Positions 8,043 to 15,221 of a DNA stretch of 59,521 nucleotides are shown here, piece after piece (the stretch's first letter is position 1; each line of letters begins with the position of its first letter). This DNA comes from Nocardia carnea (GTDB lineage: Bacteria; Actinomycetota; Actinomycetes; Mycobacteriales; Mycobacteriaceae). The notes below the pieces were generated by a model. The model saw nothing but the letters and a program-made list of their open reading frames with translations. It was not told where the DNA came from and did not search any database. The position numbers were made by a program, and so were the translations under genes. Where the stretch lies: assembly GCF_029869215.1 (NCBI RefSeq), contig NZ_JARWPM010000427.1, positions 1-59,521 on the forward strand. The letters run 5' to 3'.

Positions 8043-8809
8043 CCGTCCCCCTCGGCACCGTCACCCGCGGTACCACGGGAATCAATCGCCTCCGCCGAAG
8101 TGATCGCCGGCTCGTTCACGATCCGCGGGTCGCCGCGGCCCTGTGCGGCGCCGCCGACCCGCTCGTGGTCGACCTCGGTTACGGCGCCCACCCGTGGACC
8201 ACGCTGGAATTGGCCGCGCGGCTGCGTACCGTCCGCCCCGATATCCGGGTCGTGGGGCTGGAAATCGATCCCGCGCGCGTCGTCCCCGCCCGCGACGGTG
8301 TCCGCTTCGCCCGCGGGGGCTTCGAATTGGCCGGTCTGCGGCCGACCCTGGTGCGCGCGTTCAACGTGCTGCGCCAGTATCCGGAACCGGAAGTCGCGCA
8401 GGCGTGGGCGACGATGCTGGCCGGCCTGGCACCGGGCGGCCTGTTGATCGAGGGAACCTGCGACGAACTGGGCCGGCGTTGCGCCTGGGTGGTGCTGGAT
8501 CGTTCCGGGCCGCGAACCCTGACCCTGGCCTGGGACCCGCTCACCGTGGAACGCCCCTCCGACCTCGCCGAACGCCTGCCCAAGGCACTCATCCACCGCA
8601 ATATCCCCGGCGAACGGATCCACACACTGTTGTCCGCGGCCGACCGGGCGTGGGCGCATGCCGCACCGCTGGCGGTGTTCGGGCCGCGGGTGCGCTGGCG
8701 TGCTGCTGCCCGAGACATGCGCGAACAGGGCTGGCCGGTGCACGATCCGCGCCGCCGGCTGCGCGACAACGTCCTGACCATCCCATGGACCGCGGTCACG
8801 CCCTCCTGA
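8012..8809 (+). CDS. Class I SAM-dependent methyltransferase-like protein
   Basis: A 265-residue protein with a Rossmann methyltransferase signature. VVDLGYGAHPWTTLEL at about residue 48 is motif I, VVGLEIDPARV resembles the acidic motif II that binds SAM ribose, and LAPGGLLIEGTCDE is a post-motif III region. The target is unknown. The GTG at 8012 lies inside the DUF2505 gene, giving a 31-base overlap and probable translational coupling. The N-terminal segment TGINRLRRSDRRLVHDP is conserved in actinobacterial relatives annotated simply as class I methyltransferases. Substrate assignment is not possible. Confidence 0.78.
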   Translation: MAGRPKTQQLTVPLGTVTRGTTGINRLRRSDRRLVHDPRVAAALCGAADPLVVDLGYGAHPWTTLELAARLRTVRPDIRVVGLEIDPARVVPARDGVRFARGGFELAGLRPTLVRAFNVLRQYPEPEVAQAWATMLAGLAPGGLLIEGTCDELGRRCAWVVLDRSGPRTLTLAWDPLTVERPSDLAERLPKALIHRNIPGERIHTLLSAADRAWAHAAPLAVFGPRVRWRAAARDMREQGWPVHDPRRRLRDNVLTIPWTAVTPS

Positions 8810-8936
8810 CCTGCGGAAATGCCTGTGTCCCATCTCACAGATACCGGCGGGGTACCCAGCTGACGTCGCCACGTTCATCAAGTGCCCATATCAGAGCCTC
8901 ATAGCCGGCACAGAATCATGCGGAACAATCGCTCCC

Positions 8937-9662
8937 ATGCCCACCAAAACCCTGTCGGTACCGAAGGTCAGTCGCCGGACCGCCGTCATCGCGGTGATCA
9001 CCGCGGTCGTACTGGTGGCCGCCGCGCTGATCGGCGGTGAAGCCTATGCGCGGCACCGCATCGCGAGCTGTATCAGCAGTCAGTTCGAGAAGGAGATGGG
9101 CTCGCAGATCAATGTCGGCTTCGGCGCCAAACCACTGCTCATCACCATGGTGGACGGCAAGGTTTCGCGTATGGACGTCGACAGCGAAGGCGCCGAATTC
9201 GGCCCCGCGGTCGATATGCAGGTGCATGCCCAGTTCCACGATATCGAGATGCCCGAAGGCAGTAACAGCGGCAGCACGATCGGCAGCTCCAACGCCGACG
9301 TGAGCTGGAGCAACGAGGGAATGGCCCAGACGCTGCAGGGACTCGTCAGCGAGGTGCGGTCGGACCCGGCCACCGGGCAGCTCACCATGCAGGTGCTGGG
9401 CGGACTGGGCGAACTCCGGCTCACCCCGGAAATCGTGGACGGAAAGGTCCAGATGCAGGTCGGGCAGGCGCAGTTTCTCGGTATCGGGGTGCCCGACGAT
9501 CTGGCCGAGGGCGTGGTGAACCTGATGACCGAGAGCATGCAGGTCTACCCGCTGGGCCTGCAGCCGACCGAGCTGCGGGTCACCGATAACGGGGTGGAAA
9601 TCGATCTGCAGGGCGGCCGGGCAGAGCTGCCGCCGCCGACGGAGGGCAGTTCGTCCTGCTGA
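8937..9662 (+). CDS. DUF2993 (LmeA-like) phospholipid-binding protein
   Basis: A 241-residue protein with an N-terminal hydrophobic segment at about residues 15-35 (a signal anchor or signal peptide) and a periplasmic DUF2993 domain. In mycobacteria the DUF2993 protein LmeA binds phospholipids and supports lipomannan mannan elongation or envelope transport. The domain has the typical VGFGAKPLLITMVDGKVSRM strand region and a repeated beta pattern. There is a serine/glycine/asparagine-rich loop near residues 105-120. A role in lipoglycan assembly is inferred from the family. It lies alone between the methyltransferase and convergent deoC. Confidence 0.82.
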   Translation: MPTKTLSVPKVSRRTAVIAVITAVVLVAAALIGGEAYARHRIASCISSQFEKEMGSQINVGFGAKPLLITMVDGKVSRMDVDSEGAEFGPAVDMQVHAQFHDIEMPEGSNSGSTIGSSNADVSWSNEGMAQTLQGLVSEVRSDPATGQLTMQVLGGLGELRLTPEIVDGKVQMQVGQAQFLGIGVPDDLAEGVVNLMTESMQVYPLGLQPTELRVTDNGVEIDLQGGRAELPPPTEGSSSC

Positions 9663-9688
9663 GGGGCTCGCGGCAACGGCGCGAGGTC

Positions 9689-10357
9689 CTACTCGGGGAA
9701 GCCGGCCAGCACCTCTCGACTGCGGGAGAGTCCCAGGCGGGTGGCGCCGGCGGCGATCAGTTCCGCGGCGGCCTCGGCGGTGCGGATACCGCCGCTGGCC
9801 TTGACTCCCAGGCGTCCGCCTACGGTATCGGCCATCAGGCGGACCGCGTGGGGGTCGGCGCCGCCGGCAGGGTGGAAGCCGGTAGAGGTTTTCACGAAAT
9901 CGGCGCCCGCCTGTTCGGCGGCCCGGCAGACCTCGACGATCGCTTCGTCGGAGAGAGCGGCGGATTCGATGATCACTTTGAGAACGGCGCGTTGATCGAT
10001 CGCCTCCCGGACCACGATGATGTCGGCGAGTACCGCGGCGTAATCGCCGGCGACCGCGGCGCCGATATCGATCACCATATCGACCTCGGCCGCACCCTGA
10101 TCCACCGCGAGCCGGGCCTCGGCACCCTTCACCAGCGAATGGTGTTTACCGGAGGGGAACCCCGCGACGGTCGCGACCACCACGCCCGGCGCGCGCACCG
10201 GCAGCATGGCCGGCGAAACGCAGATGGCGTAGACGCCGAGCTCCCGGGCCTCGGCCACCAGGGCGGTAACATCCGCGCTGGTCGCTTCCGGGGCGAGGAG
10301 CGTGTGGTCGATCATATCGGCCACCTCGGACCTGGTCAGCGCTACGGAATCGGCCAT
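9689..10357 (-). CDS. deoC: Deoxyribose-phosphate aldolase
   Basis: DeoC cleaves 2-deoxyribose-5-phosphate to glyceraldehyde-3-phosphate and acetaldehyde, salvaging deoxynucleosides. The 222-residue TIM-barrel protein begins MADSVALTRSEVADMIDHTLL. It has EVDMVIDIGA, the Schiff-base lysine region LKVIIES and FVKTSTGFHPAGGAD, and the C-terminal LGVKASGGIRT containing the second active-site lysine. Length is typical. The frame is open to 10426 but homology starts at the ATG at 10357. It is convergent with the LmeA-like gene, 26 bases away, and divergent from the acetyltransferase. Confidence 0.95.
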   Translation of the reverse strand: MADSVALTRSEVADMIDHTLLAPEATSADVTALVAEARELGVYAICVSPAMLPVRAPGVVVATVAGFPSGKHHSLVKGAEARLAVDQGAAEVDMVIDIGAAVAGDYAAVLADIIVVREAIDQRAVLKVIIESAALSDEAIVEVCRAAEQAGADFVKTSTGFHPAGGADPHAVRLMADTVGGRLGVKASGGIRTAEAAAELIAAGATRLGLSRSREVLAGFPE

Positions 10358-10461
10358 GGCACGAGAGTCTGGCACACCCGGCCCGAATTCCGTTGCGCGC
10401 CTCCGGTTCGTCGGGAACACTCCCATCCGAGCTCGTCATCGGCACCGAAGAGAGGACGACG

Positions 10462-10995
10462 TTGCTGATCCGCCGCGAACGGTCCGTCGATACCGCCGGC
10501 GTGGCCGCCGTGCACCGCAGCGCGTTCGCCGCCCACTACGCGGCGGCCGGGGACGGTACCGACCGGGATCCGCCGGAGGTCGCGCTGATGGACGCCTTGC
10601 GCAGCGACCCCGGCTGGATCCCGACCCTGTCCATGGTCGCCGTCGCCGACGAAACAGTGGTCGGGCATGTCTGCGTCACCCGCGCCACTGTGGGCCCGTT
10701 CCCGGTACTCGCCCTCGGACCGATCGGGGTACTGGCCGACAGGCACCACCGCGGTATCGGGTCGGCGCTGATGCATGCCGTGATCGGCGCCGCCGACGCC
10801 CTCGACGAACCCCTCATCGGCCTGCTCGGCAGCCTCGACTACTACACGCGATTCGGCTTCCAGCCCGCCGAACGCCTCGGTATCGCCCCCGACCAGCCCG
10901 ATTGGGCCACCCATTTCCAGGTCCGCCCACTCACCGCCTACGACTCCCAGATCCTCGGCGAATTCCGCTACCCCCAACCCTTCTACACCCTCTGA
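10462..10995 (+). CDS. GNAT family N-acetyltransferase
   Basis: Predicted acetyl-CoA-dependent N-acetyltransferase of 177 residues, close to the YhbS type. It starts LLIRRERSVDTAGVAAVHRSAF, and motif A is present as GVLADRHHRGIGSALM, the acetyl-CoA pyrophosphate loop. YYTRFGFQPAERLGI is the usual C-terminal beta bulge. I prefer the TTG at 10462 because AGAGG lies a few bases upstream and the fold begins there; an in-frame TTG at 10393 would add 23 residues. The substrate is unknown. The 62-bp repeat array begins immediately after its stop codon. Confidence 0.82.
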   Translation: MLIRRERSVDTAGVAAVHRSAFAAHYAAAGDGTDRDPPEVALMDALRSDPGWIPTLSMVAVADETVVGHVCVTRATVGPFPVLALGPIGVLADRHHRGIGSALMHAVIGAADALDEPLIGLLGSLDYYTRFGFQPAERLGIAPDQPDWATHFQVRPLTAYDSQILGEFRYPQPFYTL

Positions 10996-11380
10996 GGGCG
11001 ACCCGGGGGAACCGAACACAACCGGCGGCGCCGACTTCTCACGAAGCCCTCGGTGGTCCACATAACCAAGCTCTACGCAACAACGGCGGTGCCGAGTCTT
11101 ACGAGCCCCACAGGGGTTCACATAACCCCGAACCCAACGCGACCAGGCGGCACCCGAGTCTTACGAGGCCCTGAGTGGCCTGCATAACCCGAAACCCAAC
11201 GCGACCACGGCGGCGCCGAGTCTTACGAGGCCCCGAGTGGTTCACATAACCCCGAAACCCAACGCAACCACGGCGGTGCCGAGTCTTACGAGGCCCTGAG
11301 TGGTTCACATAACCCGAAACCCGACGCGACCACAGCGGTGCCGAGTCTTACGAGGCCCTGAGTGGTTTTGGCCCGTCCCC
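10996..11380 (+). repeat. 62-bp tandem repeat array A
   Basis: At least five imperfect units lie head to tail, bounded at 11041-11100, 11101-11162, 11163-11224, 11225-11287 and 11288-11349, with a diverged unit before and a truncated one after. Unit lengths are 60-63 bases. Shared elements are CCGAAACCCAACGCGACC, CGGCGGTGCCGAGTCTTACG and GGTTCACATAACC. Two small dyads recur in each unit, CGGC-N3-GCCG and GGTT-N5-AACC. The period is not a multiple of three and no frame is conserved, so it is not coding. It starts directly after the GNAT stop codon and ends in a TGGTTTTGGCCCGT boundary that recurs at array B. Confidence 0.85.
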
Positions 11381-11516
11381 GCGGTTACTGGGGGAGTGGC
11401 ATGCGGGCAGGCGCGAGGTTTGGGGGCGGGCAACCCGGGCCAAAAGGGGGCCAAAACCCCCCACCAAAACCCCGCCCCCAGTATGGGGGCGCCAAAGACA
11501 CAGTTACATTTACCTC
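11381..11516. other. G/C-run-rich spacer upstream of purU
   Basis: This stretch contains several runs of four to six G or C and a long-range complement between TTTGGGGGCGGG near 11430 and the C-rich segment near 11470. It could form a hairpin or G-quadruplex. Alternatively it may act as terminator for the upstream array. It follows the same boundary motif that precedes the corrupted block after array B. Confidence 0.4.
11505..11510 (+). promoter_or_regulatory. Probable -10 box of leaderless purU
   Basis: TACATT fits TANNNT and ends 6 bases before the ATG at 11517, so the transcript would begin at the A of the start codon. No Shine-Dalgarno motif is present. The surrounding bases are clearly AT-richer than the flanks. 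Confidence 0.5.
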
Positions 11517-12404
11517 ATGGTTTCTGCCCTATCCGCCGACGATCGCCGCTATGTGCTCACCCTGGGTTGCCGTGACCGTCCGGGCATCATCGCGGCGATC
11601 ACCTCGTTCATCGCCGGATTCGGGGGGTCGATTCTGGAGGCGGGCTACCACTCCGATCTGGAAACCGGCTGGTTCTTCACCCGGCAGTCGATCAAGGCCT
11701 CGACCGTGCCGTTCGGGGTCGAGGAACTGCGGACCCGGTTCCAGCGGATCGCGGCCGAACTGGGCCCCGATACCGAATGGCAGGTGCACGATTCCGGAAT
11801 CCGCCGGCGGGCGGTGGTCCTGGTCAGCAAGGAGGGCCACTGCCTGCACGATCTGCTCGGGCGGGCCACCTCGGGCGAACTGCCGGCGACCATAGAGGCG
11901 GTGATCGGGAACCATCTGGATCTGGCCGCGATGACCGAGGCGCACGGGATCCCGTTCCATCATGTGCCGTTCCCCAAGGATCCGGCCGAACGCGGATCCG
12001 CCTTCGAACGGGTCCGTGAACTGGTGGACAAACACGACCCGGACGCGGTGGTACTGGCCCGTTTCATGCAGGTGCTACCGCAGCAACTGTGCGAACACTG
12101 GGCGGGCCGGGCGATCAATATCCACCACAGCTTCCTGCCCTCGTTCGTCGGCGCGCGCCCGTACCATCAGGCGTTCGCGCGCGGCGTCAAACTCATCGGC
12201 GCCACCTGTCACTATGTGACGGCGGAATTGGACGCGGGCCCGATCATCGAACAGGACGTGATCCGGGTCGATCACGCCGACGAGGTGAGCGATATGGTCC
12301 GCCAGGGCCGCGATATCGAACGGGTGGTGCTGGCCCGGGGGCTGCGCTGGCATCTGGAGAGCCGGGTACTGGTGCACGGGCAGCGCACTGTCGTGTTCTC
12401 CTGA
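11517..12404 (+). CDS. purU: Formyltetrahydrofolate deformylase
   Basis: PurU hydrolyses 10-formyl-THF to formate and THF, feeding formate to purine synthesis and balancing one-carbon pools. The 295-residue protein has an N-terminal ACT domain (about residues 8-90, with CRDRPGIIAAITSFI) and a C-terminal formyltransferase-fold domain. The catalytic Asn/His are in NIHHSFLPSF and the Asp in ELDAGPIIEQD. Length is typical. It is preceded by array A and a probable leaderless promoter, and is convergent with the hydrolase at 12443. Confidence 0.95.
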   Translation: MVSALSADDRRYVLTLGCRDRPGIIAAITSFIAGFGGSILEAGYHSDLETGWFFTRQSIKASTVPFGVEELRTRFQRIAAELGPDTEWQVHDSGIRRRAVVLVSKEGHCLHDLLGRATSGELPATIEAVIGNHLDLAAMTEAHGIPFHHVPFPKDPAERGSAFERVRELVDKHDPDAVVLARFMQVLPQQLCEHWAGRAINIHHSFLPSFVGARPYHQAFARGVKLIGATCHYVTAELDAGPIIEQDVIRVDHADEVSDMVRQGRDIERVVLARGLRWHLESRVLVHGQRTVVFS

Positions 12405-12442
12405 ACCGGAGTCGCGGCGGGTTCGCCCGAGGGGCCGGCGAA

Positions 12443-13486
12443 TCAGCTCACGGCTTCGGCCGGTGCGCGAACCGACGCCAGCACCCCGCCGAGGATCTCG
12501 TTGAAACGGTCGATCTCCTCGACGCTGCCGAGATGCCCGGTGGGCAGCAGGTAGAACCCGGCCAGATTGCCCGATTCCCCCAGCCACTCCGCGATCTGCT
12601 CGGCATGTACGGCCGGGGTCATATCGTCGGCGGTGCCCGCGACGACGGTGGTCGGGACCATCAGGTGTCGCGCGGCATCGCCGAGATCCATTTCGACGAG
12701 CAACCGCCCGAACTCCGAGCGCACCCGGGCCCGGCAGGAGCGCACGATATTCAGCGCGAAGTCGACGGTTTCCCGGTCGGCGACCGGGCTCATGATCTGC
12801 CGTGCGAAGAGCCGGCGGACCGGCGCCACCGGCGGGAAGACGATCGTGGCGCTCAACCCGCCGCGGCCGAGCCACATCGGCAACGGCACCGCCCGGTTGA
12901 GCAGCGGCAGCGGCCGGTTGAAGAACGGCACCACCGTGGTCTCGGCGACCAGCGAATGCGGGCCGGTATTGGCCAGCAGCACCGCGGTGGCCTGAGCCGG
13001 CACGCGCTGCGGGTACTTTCCGGCCCAGGCCTGCAGTGTCATCGCGCCGAGGCTGTGGCCGACGAGGACGGCCCGCTGCCCGGGCCGCAGCACCGCGTCC
13101 AGGACCGCGCACAGATCGTCGGCCAGTAGATGGCAATCGAGCTGATCGGGTCGGCCGAATTCGCTCTCACCGTGCCCGCGCAGGTCGAACGCGATGATCC
13201 GGTACTCCCCGGCGAAGGCGTTGATCTGCGGCGTCCAGTATTCGAGACAGCAGGTCCAGCCGTGGATCAGTACCGCGGGCGGCGCATCAACCGGCCCGTA
13301 GGCGTGGACCCGGAGCCGGGCGCCGTCCGCGGCGCGCACATCGATGACCTGGTGTTCGATGCTCGGCGGGTTCAGTGCGGGATTGCGGTACCCGCCGCGG
13401 GTGCGCAGACCGGCCCGATGCACCTCGAACAGCCCATCGATTTGATGGGCGAGGGCGGTGAAAATTTTGGGCATCGTCGCACGCAT
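12443..13486 (-). CDS. Alpha/beta hydrolase
   Basis: A 347-residue alpha/beta hydrolase. HGW oxyanion loop residues occur near 75, FDLRGHGES near 100-108, and the nucleophile elbow GHSLGA puts Ser at 145. Asp in GTADDMTP and His in PTGHLGS complete the likely triad. No signal peptide is seen. The ATG at 13486 was chosen because AAAGGAG lies 8 bases upstream. An AT-rich palindrome at 13504-13522 just before the gene suggests control by a TetR-type repressor, a common arrangement for lipid- or steroid-degradation esterases in this group. Substrate unknown. Confidence 0.85.
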   Translation of the reverse strand: MRATMPKIFTALAHQIDGLFEVHRAGLRTRGGYRNPALNPPSIEHQVIDVRAADGARLRVHAYGPVDAPPAVLIHGWTCCLEYWTPQINAFAGEYRIIAFDLRGHGESEFGRPDQLDCHLLADDLCAVLDAVLRPGQRAVLVGHSLGAMTLQAWAGKYPQRVPAQATAVLLANTGPHSLVAETTVVPFFNRPLPLLNRAVPLPMWLGRGGLSATIVFPPVAPVRRLFARQIMSPVADRETVDFALNIVRSCRARVRSEFGRLLVEMDLGDAARHLMVPTTVVAGTADDMTPAVHAEQIAEWLGESGNLAGFYLLPTGHLGSVEEIDRFNEILGGVLASVRAPAEAVS

Positions 13487-13503
13487 CGACACACTCCTTT
13501 GTG

Positions 13504-13522
13504 TTACTGATTGACACAGTAA
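13504..13522. promoter_or_regulatory. Palindromic operator upstream of the hydrolase
   Basis: TTACTG and CAGTAA form a dyad separated by seven bases, in an AT-rich island, 18 bases upstream of the start codon. The geometry suits a TetR-family dimer. No regulator gene is adjacent, so the regulator would act from elsewhere. Confidence 0.55.
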
Positions 13523-13591
13523 TACTTGGAGCGGGCGGGTGCCAGCCACCTACCGGCGAGCGCGGCGCGCGCCGGCCGGCCATGAGTTCGG

Positions 13592-13888
13592 CTACCAGCG
13601 CGGGCCGCGCTGGACCTCGTCCACCTTCGGGCGCACATCGGCGAGGTAGATACCGGTCGCAATGATCGCGATGAAAGCCAGAAGACCCAGTCCGGGGAAA
13701 CTCAGCAGCATCAGCAGCGCGGCCGCGCCGAGAATGCCCAGCCAGATCGGCTTCGTCAGTTTGTCGACCGCGGTGAACGCATCGGAGCGCTGGCGCACGG
13801 CGTGCACCAATGCGAAAACGGTCGCACCGGCCGCCAGAAGCCAGAGCGCGGCCATGATCCATCCGGTCAAGCCATACACCTGCTGCAC
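13592..13888 (-). CDS. DUF2516 membrane protein
   Basis: A 98-residue integral membrane protein of the DUF2516 family. The first hydrophobic segment is GWIMAALWLLAAGATVFAL (about residues 9-27). The second covers about 50-82, rich in Leu, Ala and Ile, probably two closely spaced helices. A short charged tail follows (ADVRPKVDEVQRG). The start is the GTG at 13888, directly before the first membrane segment. In mycobacteria the same gene follows hbhA (Rv0476), and here it is 68 bases downstream of hbhA, behind a hairpin. Function unknown. Confidence 0.82.
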   Translation of the reverse strand: MQQVYGLTGWIMAALWLLAAGATVFALVHAVRQRSDAFTAVDKLTKPIWLGILGAAALLMLLSFPGLGLLAFIAIIATGIYLADVRPKVDEVQRGPRW

Positions 13889-13906
13889 GACACCATGATA
13901 GAAGCA

Positions 13907-13939
13907 GCGCCCCCGCGCACCACAGGTGCACGGGGGCGC
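13907..13939 (-). terminator. Strong hairpin between hbhA and DUF2516
   Basis: GCGCCCCCG pairs perfectly with CGGGGGCGC, and inside it GCACC pairs with GGTGC around an ACA loop, giving an almost continuous 14-pair stem. No U-run follows. It lies 18 bases after the hbhA stop and may terminate or attenuate transcription into DUF2516. Confidence 0.6.
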
Positions 13940-13956
13940 GAGCCCATATCGGCGGG

Positions 13957-14631
13957 TCAGACCGATTTCGGCGCGGCCTTTTTCGCCGGCGTCTTCTTGG
14001 CCGGAGCCTTCTTGGCGGCGGGCGCCTTCTTCACCGCTTCCGGCGTGGGGGCCGGCGACGGGGCGGGCTCGGGAGCCGGCTCCACCACCTCGGCGTCGAC
14101 CACATCGGCCGGGGCTTCGGTGGCGGGCTCCGGTTCGGTATCCGCGGCAGCCTTGCCCGGGCGGCCGATCAGGCCGTTCACCCGGCCCAGCACTTCCTCG
14201 GCCCGGCTGCTCGCGTCCTTGTACAGGCTCTCCACCCGGCCGACCTGCTCCTCGACCAGGTGATTCGCCCGCAGCCGCTCGACGGTTTCCTCGCCGCGTA
14301 CGGCCAGATCCGAGTAGAGGTCGAGCACCTGACGGTAGTACTGCTCGGCCAGTTTGCGCAGTTCTTCGGTGGTGAACTTCTCCCGCAGCTCGGCCAGGTC
14401 CTCCGGCAGTTCCGAAGGCAGCTCGGCCAGCCGCGCCCGGATCTGCTCGAACTGGGTCTGCACATCGGCGGGCAGGCCGGCGAACCGCTCCCGGGCCTCG
14501 TCGACGCGGCCGTTGACGTCGGTGGCACGTTCGCGCACCTGGGTCACCGCGTCGAGTACGGCGGTGTAGACGGCATCGGTGGCCCCGACGGTGGCGAACA
14601 GCGGTTTCACGGTGGTGTTCTTCTGGGTCAT
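13957..14631 (-). CDS. hbhA: Heparin-binding haemagglutinin-like protein
   Basis: A 224-residue HbhA-like protein. In mycobacteria HbhA is a surface and lipid-inclusion-associated adhesin whose methylated Lys-rich tail binds heparan sulphate. Here a short hydrophobic N-terminal stretch (about 13-30) precedes a long coiled-coil region (about 30-150, rich in Glu, Arg and Leu). An acidic Pro/Ala linker and a basic tail with repeats of KKAPA and KKTPAKKAAP follow. The tail is the heparin-binding signature. The start overlaps the XRE gene stop by 4 bases (ATGA), so the two are co-translated. This mirrors Rv0474-Rv0475. Confidence 0.9.
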   Translation of the reverse strand: MTQKNTTVKPLFATVGATDAVYTAVLDAVTQVRERATDVNGRVDEARERFAGLPADVQTQFEQIRARLAELPSELPEDLAELREKFTTEELRKLAEQYYRQVLDLYSDLAVRGEETVERLRANHLVEEQVGRVESLYKDASSRAEEVLGRVNGLIGRPGKAAADTEPEPATEAPADVVDAEVVEPAPEPAPSPAPTPEAVKKAPAAKKAPAKKTPAKKAAPKSV

Positions 14632-15122
14632 TTATCGTTCTCCTGGCGTGGCGGAGCGTCGGTGATCGGTTGTGGAACAACGCTGTCCCGAACGGTCGTC
14701 TCGTCCGGCCCGTTCTCCCGGCGAAACGATTCGTAGATGTCCAGGAGCACCTGCTTCTGCCGCTCGCTGATCGACGAATCGGCCAGCAGCGCGTCCCGGA
14801 CGGGACTGTGCGCCCGCTGCTCGAGATAGCCGGCGCGCACGTACAACACCTCCGAAGAAACCCGCAGCGCCTTGGCGATCTGCGTGAGTACTTCGGCCGA
14901 GGGGTTACGCAATCCGCGCTCGATCTGGCTGAGGTACGGGTTGCTGACCCCCGCCAGCTGGGCGAGCTGACGCAGCGAGACCTGTGCGGCCTCGCGCTGC
15001 GCCCGGATGAACCCCCCGATGTCCTGCGCCGCGTTCACGACGCGGGCCGCCTTGTCTCCGGCGCCGTCGGACACCGCCGGACCTTCGGTCCGTTGAGCGG
15101 AAACCTGGGGATGTTCGGCCAT
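14628..15122 (-). CDS. XRE family transcriptional regulator upstream of hbhA
   Basis: A 164-residue regulator with a Cro/C1-type helix-turn-helix at about residues 37-92 (SLRQLAQLAGVSNPYLSQIE is the core) and a C-terminal helical tail. It is the counterpart of mycobacterial Rv0474, an XRE regulator paired with hbhA. The ATG at 15122 has AGAAGG upstream; a GTG at 15125 is also possible. The upstream region carries several dyads (15137-15195), so autoregulation of the XRE-hbhA operon is likely but inferred. Confidence 0.88.
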   Translation of the reverse strand: MAEHPQVSAQRTEGPAVSDGAGDKAARVVNAAQDIGGFIRAQREAAQVSLRQLAQLAGVSNPYLSQIERGLRNPSAEVLTQIAKALRVSSEVLYVRAGYLEQRAHSPVRDALLADSSISERQKQVLLDIYESFRRENGPDETTVRDSVVPQPITDAPPRQENDK

Positions 15123-15136
15123 CACTCACCTTCTGG

Positions 15137-15195
15137 CGTTGTACATACGCAACGATAATTCAGGGTGCTAGCAATAGCAAGCACTTGTGCTAGCA
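15137..15195 (-). promoter_or_regulatory. Operator region of the XRE-hbhA operon
   Basis: Two copies of the self-complementary TGCTAGCA lie at 15166-15173 and 15188-15195, 22 bases apart centre to centre, which puts them on the same DNA face. A separate dyad CGTTG-N8-CAACG lies at 15137-15154. The spacing suggests cooperative binding of a dimeric regulator such as the XRE protein. The region is AT-rich relative to its surroundings, as expected for a promoter. Confidence 0.55.
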
Positions 15196-15221
15196 GGGTT
15201 GACTGCGGGGCGAATCCGGGC

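Noticed and set aside
10996..11380. CRISPR array
   Set aside because: The units are contiguous and diverge throughout; there are no identical repeats separated by unique spacers and no cas genes.
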